A stretch of DNA of 64,000 nt. It comes from Lysobacterales bacterium (GTDB taxonomy: Bacteria; Pseudomonadota; Gammaproteobacteria; Xanthomonadales; SZUA-36). Positions within the stretch are counted from its first letter, which is position 1. Each line of letters starts with the position of its first letter. Below are positions 17,948 through 28,592 of the stretch, one piece after another. The stretch covers positions 1-64,000 of the forward strand of contig JABAAB010000047.1 in NCBI GenBank assembly GCA_014238945.1. The letters run 5' to 3'. Position numbers and translations under genes: made by a program. Below the pieces are notes generated by a model that saw nothing but the letters and a program-made list of their open reading frames with translations, was not told the DNA's origin and ran no database searches.

Positions 17948-20653
17948 ATGAACTGGAAACAACATCTGTTCAAGCCTAAATGGCAAAACAAGAGTGCGGA
18001 CGTCCGTCTCGAAGCAGTAAAAGCAGGGCAGGATCCTCAACTGTTCAACGAACTGGTTGAAATCGCTTCTTCGGATGTGGATAGCAGAGTTCGGAGTGCG
18101 GCCATCAGGCGGTTGCATCAATTGGAAAACATTCTGAAGCTGTATCCCCACGAGACAGATCCGCAGGTAAAGTTGCTGCTGGAAGACCGAATACGTCACC
18201 TGACAACCTCGACCGGTGACACACCTCCTGCCCTGAAACTACGTCTGCAGGTTGTCAGCAACACAACAGACAGGGTCATGATCGAGCATCTTGCCCAACA
18301 GGCGCCAGAGGCTGAATTGCGGCGCGCGGCGTTGGCAAAAATAGAACGTCAGGGTCTCTTGGGCGACTGTTGCATCGCCGATTCCGATGCTGAAAACCGC
18401 CGCTACGCTGCCAGTCGGATAAACCAGCACACGACCCTGAAACGGGTCATAGAAACACTCAGGAAAAAGGACAAGGCGCTTTATATCGAATTACGTCAAC
18501 GAATGCACAGGGAATTGCTGAAAAAGGCTGACCCCGGTGCCATTCACACCGAGGCCGTCAACCTATGCGTTGCCCTGGAAAAACATGCGCTTGGCAATGA
18601 GCAAGAAATAAAATCAGAGACAGCATCACTGCACAAGGCCTGGCAGCACATTGCCCCGAATGTCACGGAGGACCTCGCACAACGCTATCTCAGGGTCGCT
18701 GACCGTCTTAGCGGGCAGACCACCAGAGCCAAACCAGCAGCAAAAGTCGAAATTGCAAAGCCAACCGAGTCAACAGAACAACCGCAGTCATCACCGGACA
18801 TTCCCGTTACAGCCCCGGTCAGTGAGGCCAACCGTGAACTTGTGGAACACGTCGGGGCAATAAAGAACTATGCCGAGGAGAATTCCGATAGTCCCAGGAA
18901 GGGAGATGTCGGTCGTTTGCGGCATCGACTGGATAGAATTTGGTCACAATGCAGAGCGCCACATAGTGAAGATCAGGATCATTGGCATCAGGCCGGTGAA
19001 ATACTCACAAAACTGGACGTGCAGCTTGATAAACAGAGACAACAAAAAGAAGAGTTACTGCAGCGTGCACAAGCATTGCTTGCCGAATACCTGACACAAC
19101 TGGAAAATGGGGCGCTTCACAAAGCGCTCGAAAGCCGTGCGGGTTTGCAGCGACTGGGCAAGGAAATTGACCAGCACGATGCCTTGCAGGAGATTCGTAA
19201 GAAATTGTCGGGAACCCAGGGGCGCCTGCGAGAGTTGAGGGAGTGGCATCACTGGTCAAACAACAAGATACGCAAACGCCTGATCGCGGAAATGGAGATT
19301 TTACCGGCAGCAGACCTGCACCCCGATGCCCTGATTGATCGAGTCAAAAGTCTGCAGGCTGAATGGAAAGTTCTGGAAAAAAGTGAACAGATCCCCGGGG
19401 ACAAGCATTTCTCTGCAGCGCCCCGAATGTGGAGAGAATTCAGCACCGCCGGAAATGCGGCTTTTGATACAGTACGCCCCTTCCTGGACAAGCGCAGTGA
19501 GATACAGTCACGTCACGCCCAGTCACTGGCCACATTCTGTGTAGAGTTGGAACAAATATCGGAAACCGACCCCACCGACTGGGTGGACCTGCAAAAAGCC
19601 ATCACCCGCGGGCGCAGAAAGCTCCGAAAACTGGATAAAGTACCGGCAAAACAGCGACAGAAGCTTGCCCGGCGGTTAAAGACAGCGCTGGATAAGGCAA
19701 ACTCAGCCATGCAGGGTCACTACCAACTGGTAGAGAGGGAAAAAATGAAATTGATCCGGGCAGCCAGTCAACTGGTTTATTTGCCCGAGCGCTCCGACGC
19801 CATCGCCCAGGCAAAATCACTACAGTCAGACTGGAAGAGAGCCGGCAGAGTATGGCGCAGTCTGGATCAAAAATTGTGGAGCCAGTTTCGCGAACATCTG
19901 GACCCACTGTTTAATGAATTAAAGGAGCAACAGGCTTCCATCAAGACGGCCGATGAGGAAAACCTAAACGCTCAGAAATTGCTGTGCAAAAACTTGAAAG
20001 CCATACTCAACGAGGGTGAAGATTTGCCTTCCCAGCAGGGCAAAATACAGGGGTTGCAGGATGCCTGGAAAGAATTGGCCCATCCCGACCGCAGACTGGC
20101 TGATGAATTTCAATCCATGGTGGAAAATTATCAGCAGTTGGTAAATCAACAGAACCAAAAGCAGGCCGAGGCCGATCGGCAACGTTGGTGGAACAAATCT
20201 GCCCTGTTGCATGAAATTTCAATAAAACTTCGCGATAACACTGATATTGGGCCACTTACAACAGGATTGAAGAAATCCTGGCCAGAGACCGGTTCAAAAG
20301 ATGGACTCGAAGTGGCTTTGGACGGCGATTATGAAGACCTGCTTGCTGGAAATCCTGGCAATCAGAAGTTATCCGAAACAAAAATGATCGAGCAAGCCAG
20401 GGAGCTTTGTATCCGCATGGAGTTCGTTGCCGGACTGCCTTCTCCAAATGAGGACCAGGAACAACGCATGAAATACCAGGTGGATCGATTGGCAGAGTCC
20501 ATGTCAGGGGAAAGTGTGCGTATCTCAGCGATCGACGAAGCCCTTGCAGCAGAGAAGAACTGGCTGGGAATGTATGCCCTGCCGGAGAAAGAATTCAAGC
20601 TCTATGGTGAACGGGTTAAGCAGGCTTTACTATCCATTCTTGAGAATAATTAA
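17948..20653 (+). CDS. Large DUF349 coiled-coil protein with N-terminal HEAT-like region
   Basis: The 901-residue protein is rich in Lys, Glu, Gln and Leu and should be mostly helical. The N-terminus (about 1-200) has HEAT-like repeats such as DVDSRVRSAAIRRL. From about 300 to 750 are repeated helical units with the DUF349 hallmark of a Trp-Lys pair then a basic helix, for example around AEWKVLE, SDWKRAGR and DAWKELA. A Pro/Ala/Gln linker lies near 255-290. DUF349 proteins have no assigned biochemical role. The gene ends one base before nhaC, suggesting co-translation. Confidence 0.8.
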   Translation: MNWKQHLFKPKWQNKSADVRLEAVKAGQDPQLFNELVEIASSDVDSRVRSAAIRRLHQLENILKLYPHETDPQVKLLLEDRIRHLTTSTGDTPPALKLRLQVVSNTTDRVMIEHLAQQAPEAELRRAALAKIERQGLLGDCCIADSDAENRRYAASRINQHTTLKRVIETLRKKDKALYIELRQRMHRELLKKADPGAIHTEAVNLCVALEKHALGNEQEIKSETASLHKAWQHIAPNVTEDLAQRYLRVADRLSGQTTRAKPAAKVEIAKPTESTEQPQSSPDIPVTAPVSEANRELVEHVGAIKNYAEENSDSPRKGDVGRLRHRLDRIWSQCRAPHSEDQDHWHQAGEILTKLDVQLDKQRQQKEELLQRAQALLAEYLTQLENGALHKALESRAGLQRLGKEIDQHDALQEIRKKLSGTQGRLRELREWHHWSNNKIRKRLIAEMEILPAADLHPDALIDRVKSLQAEWKVLEKSEQIPGDKHFSAAPRMWREFSTAGNAAFDTVRPFLDKRSEIQSRHAQSLATFCVELEQISETDPTDWVDLQKAITRGRRKLRKLDKVPAKQRQKLARRLKTALDKANSAMQGHYQLVEREKMKLIRAASQLVYLPERSDAIAQAKSLQSDWKRAGRVWRSLDQKLWSQFREHLDPLFNELKEQQASIKTADEENLNAQKLLCKNLKAILNEGEDLPSQQGKIQGLQDAWKELAHPDRRLADEFQSMVENYQQLVNQQNQKQAEADRQRWWNKSALLHEISIKLRDNTDIGPLTTGLKKSWPETGSKDGLEVALDGDYEDLLAGNPGNQKLSETKMIEQARELCIRMEFVAGLPSPNEDQEQRMKYQVDRLAESMSGESVRISAIDEALAAEKNWLGMYALPEKEFKLYGERVKQALLSILENN

Positions 20654-22339
20654 ATGAGTATTTACAAATATATAAGAGTAATACTTTGTGTTATTTGTAC
20701 TTTATCTTTGAGCACTTTTTCGCATGCTTCAGAGACCAGCCCCGACGTGGCTGGTAGTTGGTATTCTGTGCTGCCGCCATTGGTCACCATTGGTTTTGCA
20801 CTGCTTTGGAAGCGTGTTGTTCCTGCCTTGTTTATGGGCATATGGCTGGGAGCATGGGTGGTCAATGGTTTCGGTATCGTGGGTGTGTGGACGGGTTTAC
20901 TGGATACATTTGAAGTTTATATTCTCAATGCGCTTGCCGACCGGGAAAGGGCCTCCATCGTGCTGTTCTCAATGATGGTGGGAGGCATGGTCGGTATCAT
21001 TTCACGCAACGGCGGCATGCAGGGGATCGTCAACTACATAGTGCGCTGGGCAAACAACGCAAAACATGCATGCCTGGCGACATTTGCTCTGGGTTTGGCC
21101 ATTTTCTTCGACGACTACTCCAACACCCTGGTGGTTGGCAATACCATGCGGTCAGTAACCGATTCCATGCGTGTATCGCGGGCCAAGCTGGCATACATAG
21201 TCGATTCCACTGCTGCCCCCGTCGCCTGTATCGCACTGGTGACCACCTGGATAGGCTACGAAATCGGCCTGATCGGGGATGCAGTCAACAAGTTGCCCGA
21301 CCTCAACCAAGAGGCGTACCTGTTGTTCCTCAATACCATCCCCTACAGCTTCTACCCGGTACTGGCCATCCTCTTTGTTCTGATGATTTCAGCCAGCGGC
21401 CGGGATTTCGGACCCATGCTGAGGGCGGAAACCCGAGCTCGTCAACACGGTATCTCGGAGCGGGAGGCCAATGCCGGCGGCGCCCAGGAAAGCGAGGGAT
21501 TGAAGCCCATTCCGGGTAAACCACAACGCGCTTTCAATGCCTACATCCCGGTCATAGTGATGCTGCTGGGAGTGATTGTGGGTTTATACGTTACCGGCAA
21601 AAATACGATCGGCGATGTCGCTGATCCCTCATTGAGGGAAATTATCGGTAATGCAAGTTCTACCACGGCCCTGATGTGGGCCTCGTTGATATCGATGATG
21701 ACTGCTGCGCTATTGTCACTCGGTCAAGGCATTATGGACCTCGAAGAGGTCGTTAATGCCTGGTACCACGGTGTCAAGTCGATGCTCTTTGCCCTGATCA
21801 TCCTGATGCTCGCCTGGTCGCTGGGCGAAATTACCGATGTCCTTAAGACTGCCGATTACCTGGTCGGCATACTGGGTGATTCTCTGCCTCCATATACCCT
21901 GCCTTTTATCGTTTTTATCCTTGCGGCAGCCACGGCTTTTGCTACCGGTTCCAGTTGGGGAACCATGGGTATTTTGCTTCCGTTGGGAATTCCACTGACC
22001 TGGGCAGTTATGCAGACCCACGGTCAGACCGGCCCGGAACATATGCACATTTTGTATTCCTCGATTGCCGCAGTCCTGGCGGGCAGTGTCTGGGGTGATC
22101 ATTGTTCACCTATATCCGATACCACAATCCTCTCCTCTCTGGCGTCTGGATGTGATCATATCGAACACGTGCGCACCCAACTCCCCTATGCCATGGTGGT
22201 CGGCATCACTTCTCTGTTTGCAGGTAGTCTACCTGTAGCTTTGGGCATGCCCTGGTGGCTGGGGATGTTGCTTGGCCTGGGTATCCTGATGCTGGTTCTG
22301 AAGCTGTTCGGTCGGGAGCCAGGCAATATGAATGCCTGA
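20654..22339 (+). CDS. NhaC-type Na+/H+ antiporter
   Basis: The 561-residue integral membrane protein fits the NhaC family: after an N-terminal hydrophobic, signal-like segment come about 11-12 spans with FFDDYSNTLVVGNTMR, DSTAAPVA and the late GSVWGDHCSPISDTT block. It would exchange sodium (or an organic substrate, as some members do) for protons or another ion. The first 20 codons are notably AT-rich. The start directly abuts the stop of the DUF349 gene, and its stop overlaps the mfd start (TGATG). Confidence 0.87.
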   Translation: MSIYKYIRVILCVICTLSLSTFSHASETSPDVAGSWYSVLPPLVTIGFALLWKRVVPALFMGIWLGAWVVNGFGIVGVWTGLLDTFEVYILNALADRERASIVLFSMMVGGMVGIISRNGGMQGIVNYIVRWANNAKHACLATFALGLAIFFDDYSNTLVVGNTMRSVTDSMRVSRAKLAYIVDSTAAPVACIALVTTWIGYEIGLIGDAVNKLPDLNQEAYLLFLNTIPYSFYPVLAILFVLMISASGRDFGPMLRAETRARQHGISEREANAGGAQESEGLKPIPGKPQRAFNAYIPVIVMLLGVIVGLYVTGKNTIGDVADPSLREIIGNASSTTALMWASLISMMTAALLSLGQGIMDLEEVVNAWYHGVKSMLFALIILMLAWSLGEITDVLKTADYLVGILGDSLPPYTLPFIVFILAAATAFATGSSWGTMGILLPLGIPLTWAVMQTHGQTGPEHMHILYSSIAAVLAGSVWGDHCSPISDTTILSSLASGCDHIEHVRTQLPYAMVVGITSLFAGSLPVALGMPWWLGMLLGLGILMLVLKLFGREPGNMNA

Positions 22340-25300
22340 TGATGGTTATGGATAGCCCGTTCCAGGCACAATTTACAACGGGCAAACAAAAGAATGTCGT
22401 CTGGTCGGGCCTGTATGGCAGTAGTGTTGCGTTGGCGTTGTTGTCTGCGGCAAGACGCCATGACGGCATTGTGCTGGTGGTTACAAGATCAAGCCACCAG
22501 GCCCACTTACTGGAACAGGACATGCGTCTGTTTGCGACTGGCGAACTGCCAGTGCTGCATTTTCCGGACCACGAAACACTGCCCTATGATCCGTTTTCTC
22601 CCCACCCGGATATCATAGCGGACCGTCTTGCTACGCTTTGTGAGCTGGCCGGACTGCGCCGGGGTATCGTGTTGGTTCCGATGTCCACACTGATGCAACG
22701 GCTACCACCTCGAAGTCATACCCTGGGCCGCAATTTCACCCTCGTCAGGGGGCAAAAACTGGTCATCGATGATTTTCGTCAAAGACTGCTCCAGGCCGGA
22801 TACAATTCGTCCGACCCGGTTTACCAGGCCGGACAGTTTGCTGTACGAGGTTCGGTAGTAGACCTTTTTCCCACTGGCAGAAAGCAACCCTTGCGTATTG
22901 ATCTGTTCGACGAGGAAATTGACACCCTGAAAGAGTTTGACCCTGAAAGTCAGCGATCGACGACGGCTCTGCATCAATTTGAAATGCTACCGGCACGAGA
23001 ATATCCATGCGACGAGGAATCATTTGAAGAATTCCGCCAGGCCTTCAGGTTCCGGTTTGTGGTCGACACCCGAAATGTTGCACTGTACCAGGATCTGCGC
23101 AACGGGCTGCATCCGCAGGGTCTGGAACAATACCTGCCACTGTTTTACGAGCAAACAGAGAGTCTGCTGGATTATCTTCCTTCCAATCCACTAACGGTCG
23201 TCCAGCAGGCCAGTGAGGAAGCAGCAGTCAATTTCTGGTCATCGATGAACCAGCGCTGGGAGCAGAGACGACATGACATAGAACGGCCGGTGCTTGACCC
23301 CACTGAATTGTACTTCAGTGCCAGGGAAATGCAGGATCAACTGACTGACTTTTGTCGTGTGGGTTTGGTTGAGGCGGAGGACACAATTCGTGGTGCGGTC
23401 AAATTTGACACAGAACCTGCACCTGACCTGCACATCCATGAACGTGGCAATGAACCCGCACGCGCCTTGCTGGGCTTCATCAAGTCATACCCGGGTCGAA
23501 CCTTGTTTGCCGCAGATACTCCCGGGCGACGTGAGGTCCTCGAAGAAACCCTCAGGGCGTTTGAAGTCCGTCCTCAACGATTTGAATCATGGAGTGACTT
23601 TGAAGCGTCTTCCACGAGCCTGGGACTTGCGGTCCTGCCCGTGGAGGAAGGCTTTGTTGCGGGTAATAAAATTGCAGTACTTACCGAGAGTCAGTTGTTT
23701 GGAGGCAGGGCAAGACCCGGGAGCAGTCGCCGTGTATCAGAACGCGACCCCGAAGCGATCATACGCAGCCTCTCCGACCTTGAATTGGGTGACCCGGTGG
23801 TACATGAGGACCATGGCATAGGCCGTTATCGTGGCTTGCAGTCGCTGGAGATCGATGGACGCGCGGCTGAATTCCTGATGTTGGAGTACGCCGGTGAAGA
23901 CAAGCTCTACGTTCCGGTAGCTTCCATGCACCTGATCAGTCGCTATACCGGGGGTTCCGCTGAAAATGCACCATTGCACCGACTGGGAAGTGAGCAATGG
24001 TCCAGGGCACGCAAACGGGCAGCCAGGAAAATTCGTGATGTGGCTGCCGAATTGCTGGAATTGTACGCCCGCCGGCAAGCACGGCAAGGGTTTGAGTTTC
24101 AGATTGATAAGCCAATGTATGCCGATTTCAGTTCCGGATTCCCCTACGAGGAAACACCAGACCAGCAACGGGCGATTGAATCGGTGATGGAAGATATGGT
24201 CTCCAGCCAACCCATGGATCGGGTGGTGTGTGGCGACGTGGGTTTTGGTAAAACCGAGGTCGCCTTGCGTGCCGCATTTACCGCGGTACAGGCCCAGAAG
24301 CAGGTGGCAATACTGGTGCCGACCACGCTGTTGGCCCAGCAGCACTTTTCATCGTTCAGTGATCGCTTTGCAGACTGGCCTGTGCGCATTGAGCTCCTGT
24401 CACGTTTTCGCAGTGGGAAACAACTCGATTCTGCTCTCAGCGGCCTGACTGAAGGCCAGGTGGACATAGTTATCGGAACCCACAAGTTGCTGCAACGGGA
24501 TATCCGCTTCAAGCGCCTGGGCCTGGTCATTGTCGACGAGGAACAACGCTTTGGTGTACGCCAGAAAGAGCGCTTGAAACAGTTGCGGGCAGAAGTGGAC
24601 ATGCTGACACTGACCGCCACACCGATTCCACGCACGCTGAATATGGCCATGTCGGGTATACGTGACCTGTCCATCATCGCCACCCCGCCTGCTCGTCGCA
24701 TGGCGATAAAGACGCTGGTTTCTCAATGGGACAGCGCCCTGTTGCGGGAGGCTTTGGAACGTGAGATTCAACGCGGTGGACAGGCTTTCTTCCTGCACAA
24801 CCAGGTTCGAAATATTGAGCAGATCGCCCGAGAAATCTCCGAACTGGTACCGGCCGCACGCATCCGTGTTGCCCATGGACAGATGCCCAAGCATGAACTG
24901 GAATCTGTGATGCTGGATTTTTACCGGCAGCGCTTTCATGTTCTGGTTTGTACCACCATTATTGAAAATGGCATAGATGTACCAACCGCCAATACCATCA
25001 TCGTTAACCGTGCGGACAAATTTGGACTCGCCCAACTACATCAACTCAGGGGTCGTGTCGGCCGCTCACATCACCAGGCCTATGCCTACCTCGTGGTGCC
25101 ACACAGACGAAGCATGACCCGTGACGCGCACAAACGACTGGAAGCCATCGCCTCGCTGGAGGAGCTGGGGGCAGGATTTACCCTGGCTACACATGACCTG
25201 GAAATACGCGGGGCAGGTGAATTGCTGGGCGAAGAGCAAAGTGGTGAAATACATTCGGTCGGATTCAGCCTGTACAGTGAGTTGCTTGCCCGGGCTGTGC

Positions 25301-25785
25301 AGGCCATGCGCGATGGTGAAGAGATAGATCTTGAGGGCACGTTACGTGATGAAACCGAAATAGAACTATACCTTACGGCTTTGATTCCGGAAGACTGGAT
25401 CGGCGATATTCACTTGCGTATGACCTTGTACAAACGTATCGCCAGCGCTGTGGATGAAACAGCATTGAGAGATTTGCAGGTTGAGATGATTGATCGATTT
25501 GGCTTATTGCCAGAGGCCACAAAAAACCTGTTCCAGGTGGCCGCATTACGTCAGAAAGCACGTAAAATTGGTGTCAGCCGTCTGGATTTTGGTGCAACCG
25601 GTGGCCGTGTGGAGTTTACCGAGGACACCAGTGCGGATCCGGCAGCTTTGCTTGAAATGATTCAGCAACGGTCTTTTGAATTCAAATTGCAAGGACCGCA
25701 CAAGCTGCGCATACTGATCGATGAAGTATCTGCTGACCGGCGCATACGCATCAGTGAAGAAATACTGGAAAAACTAAGTCCATGA
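22339..25785 (+). CDS. mfd: Transcription-repair coupling factor Mfd
   Basis: Mfd removes stalled RNA polymerase and recruits UvrA. The 1148-residue protein has the UvrB-like N-terminal module (HFPDHETLPYDPFSPH), the RNA-polymerase-interacting domain around SDLELGDPVVHEDHGIGRY, a RecG-like motor with Walker A GDVGFGKTEV near residue 632 and DEEQRFG near 733, and a C-terminal TRCF domain. I use ATG 22339, which overlaps the nhaC stop by one base; a second ATG nine bases on is also possible. It overlaps the next gene by 4 bases. Confidence 0.96.
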   Translation: MMVMDSPFQAQFTTGKQKNVVWSGLYGSSVALALLSAARRHDGIVLVVTRSSHQAHLLEQDMRLFATGELPVLHFPDHETLPYDPFSPHPDIIADRLATLCELAGLRRGIVLVPMSTLMQRLPPRSHTLGRNFTLVRGQKLVIDDFRQRLLQAGYNSSDPVYQAGQFAVRGSVVDLFPTGRKQPLRIDLFDEEIDTLKEFDPESQRSTTALHQFEMLPAREYPCDEESFEEFRQAFRFRFVVDTRNVALYQDLRNGLHPQGLEQYLPLFYEQTESLLDYLPSNPLTVVQQASEEAAVNFWSSMNQRWEQRRHDIERPVLDPTELYFSAREMQDQLTDFCRVGLVEAEDTIRGAVKFDTEPAPDLHIHERGNEPARALLGFIKSYPGRTLFAADTPGRREVLEETLRAFEVRPQRFESWSDFEASSTSLGLAVLPVEEGFVAGNKIAVLTESQLFGGRARPGSSRRVSERDPEAIIRSLSDLELGDPVVHEDHGIGRYRGLQSLEIDGRAAEFLMLEYAGEDKLYVPVASMHLISRYTGGSAENAPLHRLGSEQWSRARKRAARKIRDVAAELLELYARRQARQGFEFQIDKPMYADFSSGFPYEETPDQQRAIESVMEDMVSSQPMDRVVCGDVGFGKTEVALRAAFTAVQAQKQVAILVPTTLLAQQHFSSFSDRFADWPVRIELLSRFRSGKQLDSALSGLTEGQVDIVIGTHKLLQRDIRFKRLGLVIVDEEQRFGVRQKERLKQLRAEVDMLTLTATPIPRTLNMAMSGIRDLSIIATPPARRMAIKTLVSQWDSALLREALEREIQRGGQAFFLHNQVRNIEQIAREISELVPAARIRVAHGQMPKHELESVMLDFYRQRFHVLVCTTIIENGIDVPTANTIIVNRADKFGLAQLHQLRGRVGRSHHQAYAYLVVPHRRSMTRDAHKRLEAIASLEELGAGFTLATHDLEIRGAGELLGEEQSGEIHSVGFSLYSELLARAVQAMRDGEEIDLEGTLRDETEIELYLTALIPEDWIGDIHLRMTLYKRIASAVDETALRDLQVEMIDRFGLLPEATKNLFQVAALRQKARKIGVSRLDFGATGGRVEFTEDTSADPAALLEMIQQRSFEFKLQGPHKLRILIDEVSADRRIRISEEILEKLSP

Positions 25786-27158
25786 AGCAACAAAATATTG
25801 CCAGCCTGATGGCCGAACTCAAGCATCATTTTGACGATGGACGCACATACGGGCTGAAATGGCGACGCAGACAACTTGATGGTCTGACGCAAATGCTCAA
25901 AACACATCAGCGAGACTTTGAACAGGCACTGGGCGAGGACATGGGCAAGCCTTCCAGTGAAGCCATGCTGACGGAACTGTCGTTTGCTGAAGGCGTCATC
26001 TCCCACACCCGGAGACACTTGAAAAAATGGGCAAGACCAAGACGCGTCCACACCCCCGCCGTGCTGCAACCCGGACGCAGTTATATTTTTAACGAACCAC
26101 TGGGGACTGTTCTTATCATCAGCCCCTGGAATTATCCCGTACAGCTGTGTCTGTCCCCCCTGGCTGCAGCAATCAGTGCCGGTAACTGCGCCGTGATTAA
26201 ACCCTCGGAACTGGCACCGGCGAGTTCCGCATTGCTCGCTCGCCTGATTCCGCAATTTATCGAGCAGGATTGTTACCGTGTGGTTGAAGGCGGCATCCCG
26301 GAAGCCACCGCGTTACTCGAACAACGATTTGACCACATCATCTATACCGGTGGTGAACGCGTCGCACGTATCGTGATGATGGCTGCTGCGCAACACCTGA
26401 CACCGGTAACGCTGGAACTCGGTGGCAAAAGCCCCTGTATTGTACTGCCGGACGCTGACTTGGAAGTTACGGCGCGGCGTATCGTTTGGGGAAAATTTAC
26501 CAACGCCGGGCAGACCTGTATTGCACCTTATTATATTCTCACCGACAAGCAGACCGAGGCGCGTCTATTGCCTGCTCTGGCAGCTGAAATTCAAGCCATG
26601 TACGGCAGTAACCCGCAACAATCGAACGACTATGGACGCATTGTCAATACAGGTCACTTCGACCGACTGGCGCGTTTGTTTACTGGACACAATATTGCCA
26701 TCGGTGGTGATTCTGATCGTAATGACCGGTATATATCACCCACCGTACTCACCGAGGTTTCTACGAATTCGGCCCTCATGTCAGAGGAGATTTTCGGACC
26801 TTTATTGCCGATAGTCACGATTACCGATCTGGATTCTGCGGTTGATTTTGTCCGCCAACGACCAGCACCGCTTGCAGCGTACCTGTTCACAGCAAACCGG
26901 GATGCACAAAAGACCTTCAGCAGAAGCGTCAGTTGTGGAAATCAGTGTATAAACGACGTCGTTGTCTTCATGGCCAATCATGACCTGCCCTTCGGGGGCG
27001 TGGGAGCCAGCGGCATGGGCACCTACAAGGGCAAACTTGGTTTTGAAAACTTAACCAACCCGAAATCCGTACTTATTCGCTCACGCCGACCTGATGTGGC
27101 AATCCGCTATGCACCTTATACGAAACAGAAATTACGCTGGATGCGGCGACTCGCGTGA
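25782..27158 (+). CDS. Aldehyde dehydrogenase, class 3 / coniferyl-aldehyde type
   Basis: This NAD(P)-dependent enzyme oxidises an aldehyde to an acid. The 458-residue product has ISPWNYPVQL, the catalytic-Glu block LELGGKSP, the catalytic-Cys block NAGQTCIAP, and EEIFGPLLP. Its shortness and basic C-terminus (KQKLRWMRRL) match class 3 or coniferyl-aldehyde dehydrogenases that act on hydrophobic aldehydes and sit at membranes. It lies between mfd and csiV with 4-base overlaps on both sides, an unusual place. Substrate is not predictable. Confidence 0.88.
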   Translation: MKQQNIASLMAELKHHFDDGRTYGLKWRRRQLDGLTQMLKTHQRDFEQALGEDMGKPSSEAMLTELSFAEGVISHTRRHLKKWARPRRVHTPAVLQPGRSYIFNEPLGTVLIISPWNYPVQLCLSPLAAAISAGNCAVIKPSELAPASSALLARLIPQFIEQDCYRVVEGGIPEATALLEQRFDHIIYTGGERVARIVMMAAAQHLTPVTLELGGKSPCIVLPDADLEVTARRIVWGKFTNAGQTCIAPYYILTDKQTEARLLPALAAEIQAMYGSNPQQSNDYGRIVNTGHFDRLARLFTGHNIAIGGDSDRNDRYISPTVLTEVSTNSALMSEEIFGPLLPIVTITDLDSAVDFVRQRPAPLAAYLFTANRDAQKTFSRSVSCGNQCINDVVVFMANHDLPFGGVGASGMGTYKGKLGFENLTNPKSVLIRSRRPDVAIRYAPYTKQKLRWMRRLA

Positions 27159-27994
27159 AGCTCTTCCGCCGCTGTCACCCACTATATTTGCTGCTGTTAT
27201 TGGCTACGACAGATGCATGGCCAGAATCAGGTTCTTACCAGGTGGAAGTCATTATTTTTCAAAATTTGCAGGGGGTGGGTGAATCAGAACCGGTGTTGGA
27301 GTTGAAGAGCTACTCCCGGTTCCCGTCACTGGTACCGGACCAGTTGCCTGATTTTCAACTTGAAGAACCTGGTGTAGAACTGATGGAAATTCCTTCGGAC
27401 AGATTTCCGCTCGAAATGATCGAAACATTGCCTGAAAATTTATCCGGTGTCACACCAGGAATATTACCAGGAGAAAAGACCGATGATCCATCTACGGTAA
27501 TGCCGGTGCCAATACCCGACGATCTGCCGGATGACTTGCTGGTGCAGGAAAACAAGAGTATGCGTATGGACGATGTCTGGAGACGTCTGCGGTCCAGCGC
27601 GGAATATCGTCCACTGGTGTTTGGTGCATGGCAACAGAATCGTACGGATTATTACCCGCCAATTCGCATTCATGATCAACAAATTGTTGAAACTCAACTT
27701 CGCCCACCCACAGCGGTCATGATTGCCGATCTTAGCAGCGCTGACCCCTACGCAGCCTACCGCAGTGTGTTCTACGGTATTGACGGCACCGTTCAACTGC
27801 GACGCAGCCGTTTCCTTCATCTCTATCTGGACCTCAAGTTCCGACAGATCGATGACGAAACCGACCTGCAGTCAGATGAGTTCCAGGTCTTTTCACTTCA
27901 ACAGAACCGACAAATTCGAACCGGACGCATGCAGTACTTTGATACGCCCCACTTTGGGGTGCTGGTGTTTGTATCGGCCATCAAGGCTCCGTAA
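27155..27994 (+). CDS. csiV: CsiV-family periplasmic protein
   Basis: CsiV is a periplasmic peptidoglycan-binding protein first studied in Vibrio cholerae, and the family often neighbours mfd. The 279-residue product has a signal peptide (residues 1-22), then YQVEVIIFQNL, a long Pro/Glu/Asp-rich middle section, and a C-terminal beta-rich domain with VQLRRSRFLHLYLDL and YFDTPHFGVLVFV, which are typical. It starts with GTG overlapping the dehydrogenase stop by 4 bases. Confidence 0.82.
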   Translation: MKLFRRCHPLYLLLLLATTDAWPESGSYQVEVIIFQNLQGVGESEPVLELKSYSRFPSLVPDQLPDFQLEEPGVELMEIPSDRFPLEMIETLPENLSGVTPGILPGEKTDDPSTVMPVPIPDDLPDDLLVQENKSMRMDDVWRRLRSSAEYRPLVFGAWQQNRTDYYPPIRIHDQQIVETQLRPPTAVMIADLSSADPYAAYRSVFYGIDGTVQLRRSRFLHLYLDLKFRQIDDETDLQSDEFQVFSLQQNRQIRTGRMQYFDTPHFGVLVFVSAIKAP

Positions 27995-28009
27995 TACGGG
28001 AACCATATA

Positions 28010-28462
28010 ATGCTCAAGGCATCGACACTCGGACACCATGAACTGCACCAGACAATACAGGACGGTACTCTGGATGGAGATAGTTTCGATCATGAATCTC
28101 ATGTTCGACTTGCCTGGTATTATCTTGTGAATTGGCCTTATCAACAGGCGATTGAAAAATTCAATGTCGATTTCCTGCACTTTATCAGTGATGCGGGCGC
28201 TGCTGGAAAATATCACAGGACGATAACAGACGCGCTCCTGCAATTGATTGCATCCCACCTGGATGATCCGCAATGCAGATCGGACTGGAACTACTTCAAA
28301 CGGGATGCCAGACCCTTGTTCGAAGATGCATCCGGGTTGTTGCAGCGGTTTTATTCAAGCCGTTTGCTGGCCAGTGATGAGGCCCGGAATTCTTTCCAGA
28401 CGGCGGATTTGAAAGATCTTCCTGAGCCCTACCCCGGACTGATTCCCGATGGCCGGGAATGA
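28010..28462 (+). CDS. Conserved hypothetical helical protein
   Basis: I recognise no named function. The 150-residue product is soluble and helical with the pattern FDHESHVRLAWYYL, a central KYHRTITDALL, and DWNYFKRDARPL. The spaced His residues (in DHESH and KYH) recall small families of uncharacterised proteins with possible metal sites. It follows csiV by 15 bases and is probably the last gene of the dusB-to-csiV run. A GGGAA site precedes the ATG. Confidence 0.65.
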   Translation: MLKASTLGHHELHQTIQDGTLDGDSFDHESHVRLAWYYLVNWPYQQAIEKFNVDFLHFISDAGAAGKYHRTITDALLQLIASHLDDPQCRSDWNYFKRDARPLFEDASGLLQRFYSSRLLASDEARNSFQTADLKDLPEPYPGLIPDGRE

Positions 28463-28592
28463 GACCTCTCACACCTGGCAAAGACAAATATCATATAATG
28501 ACAAAAGATAAATCAAATTCCCGGCAAACGGGATGGGCTGATGTTAAATGCAAGTCATCAATCCATGGCAATCAACAGGGAGAATGTTTTCC

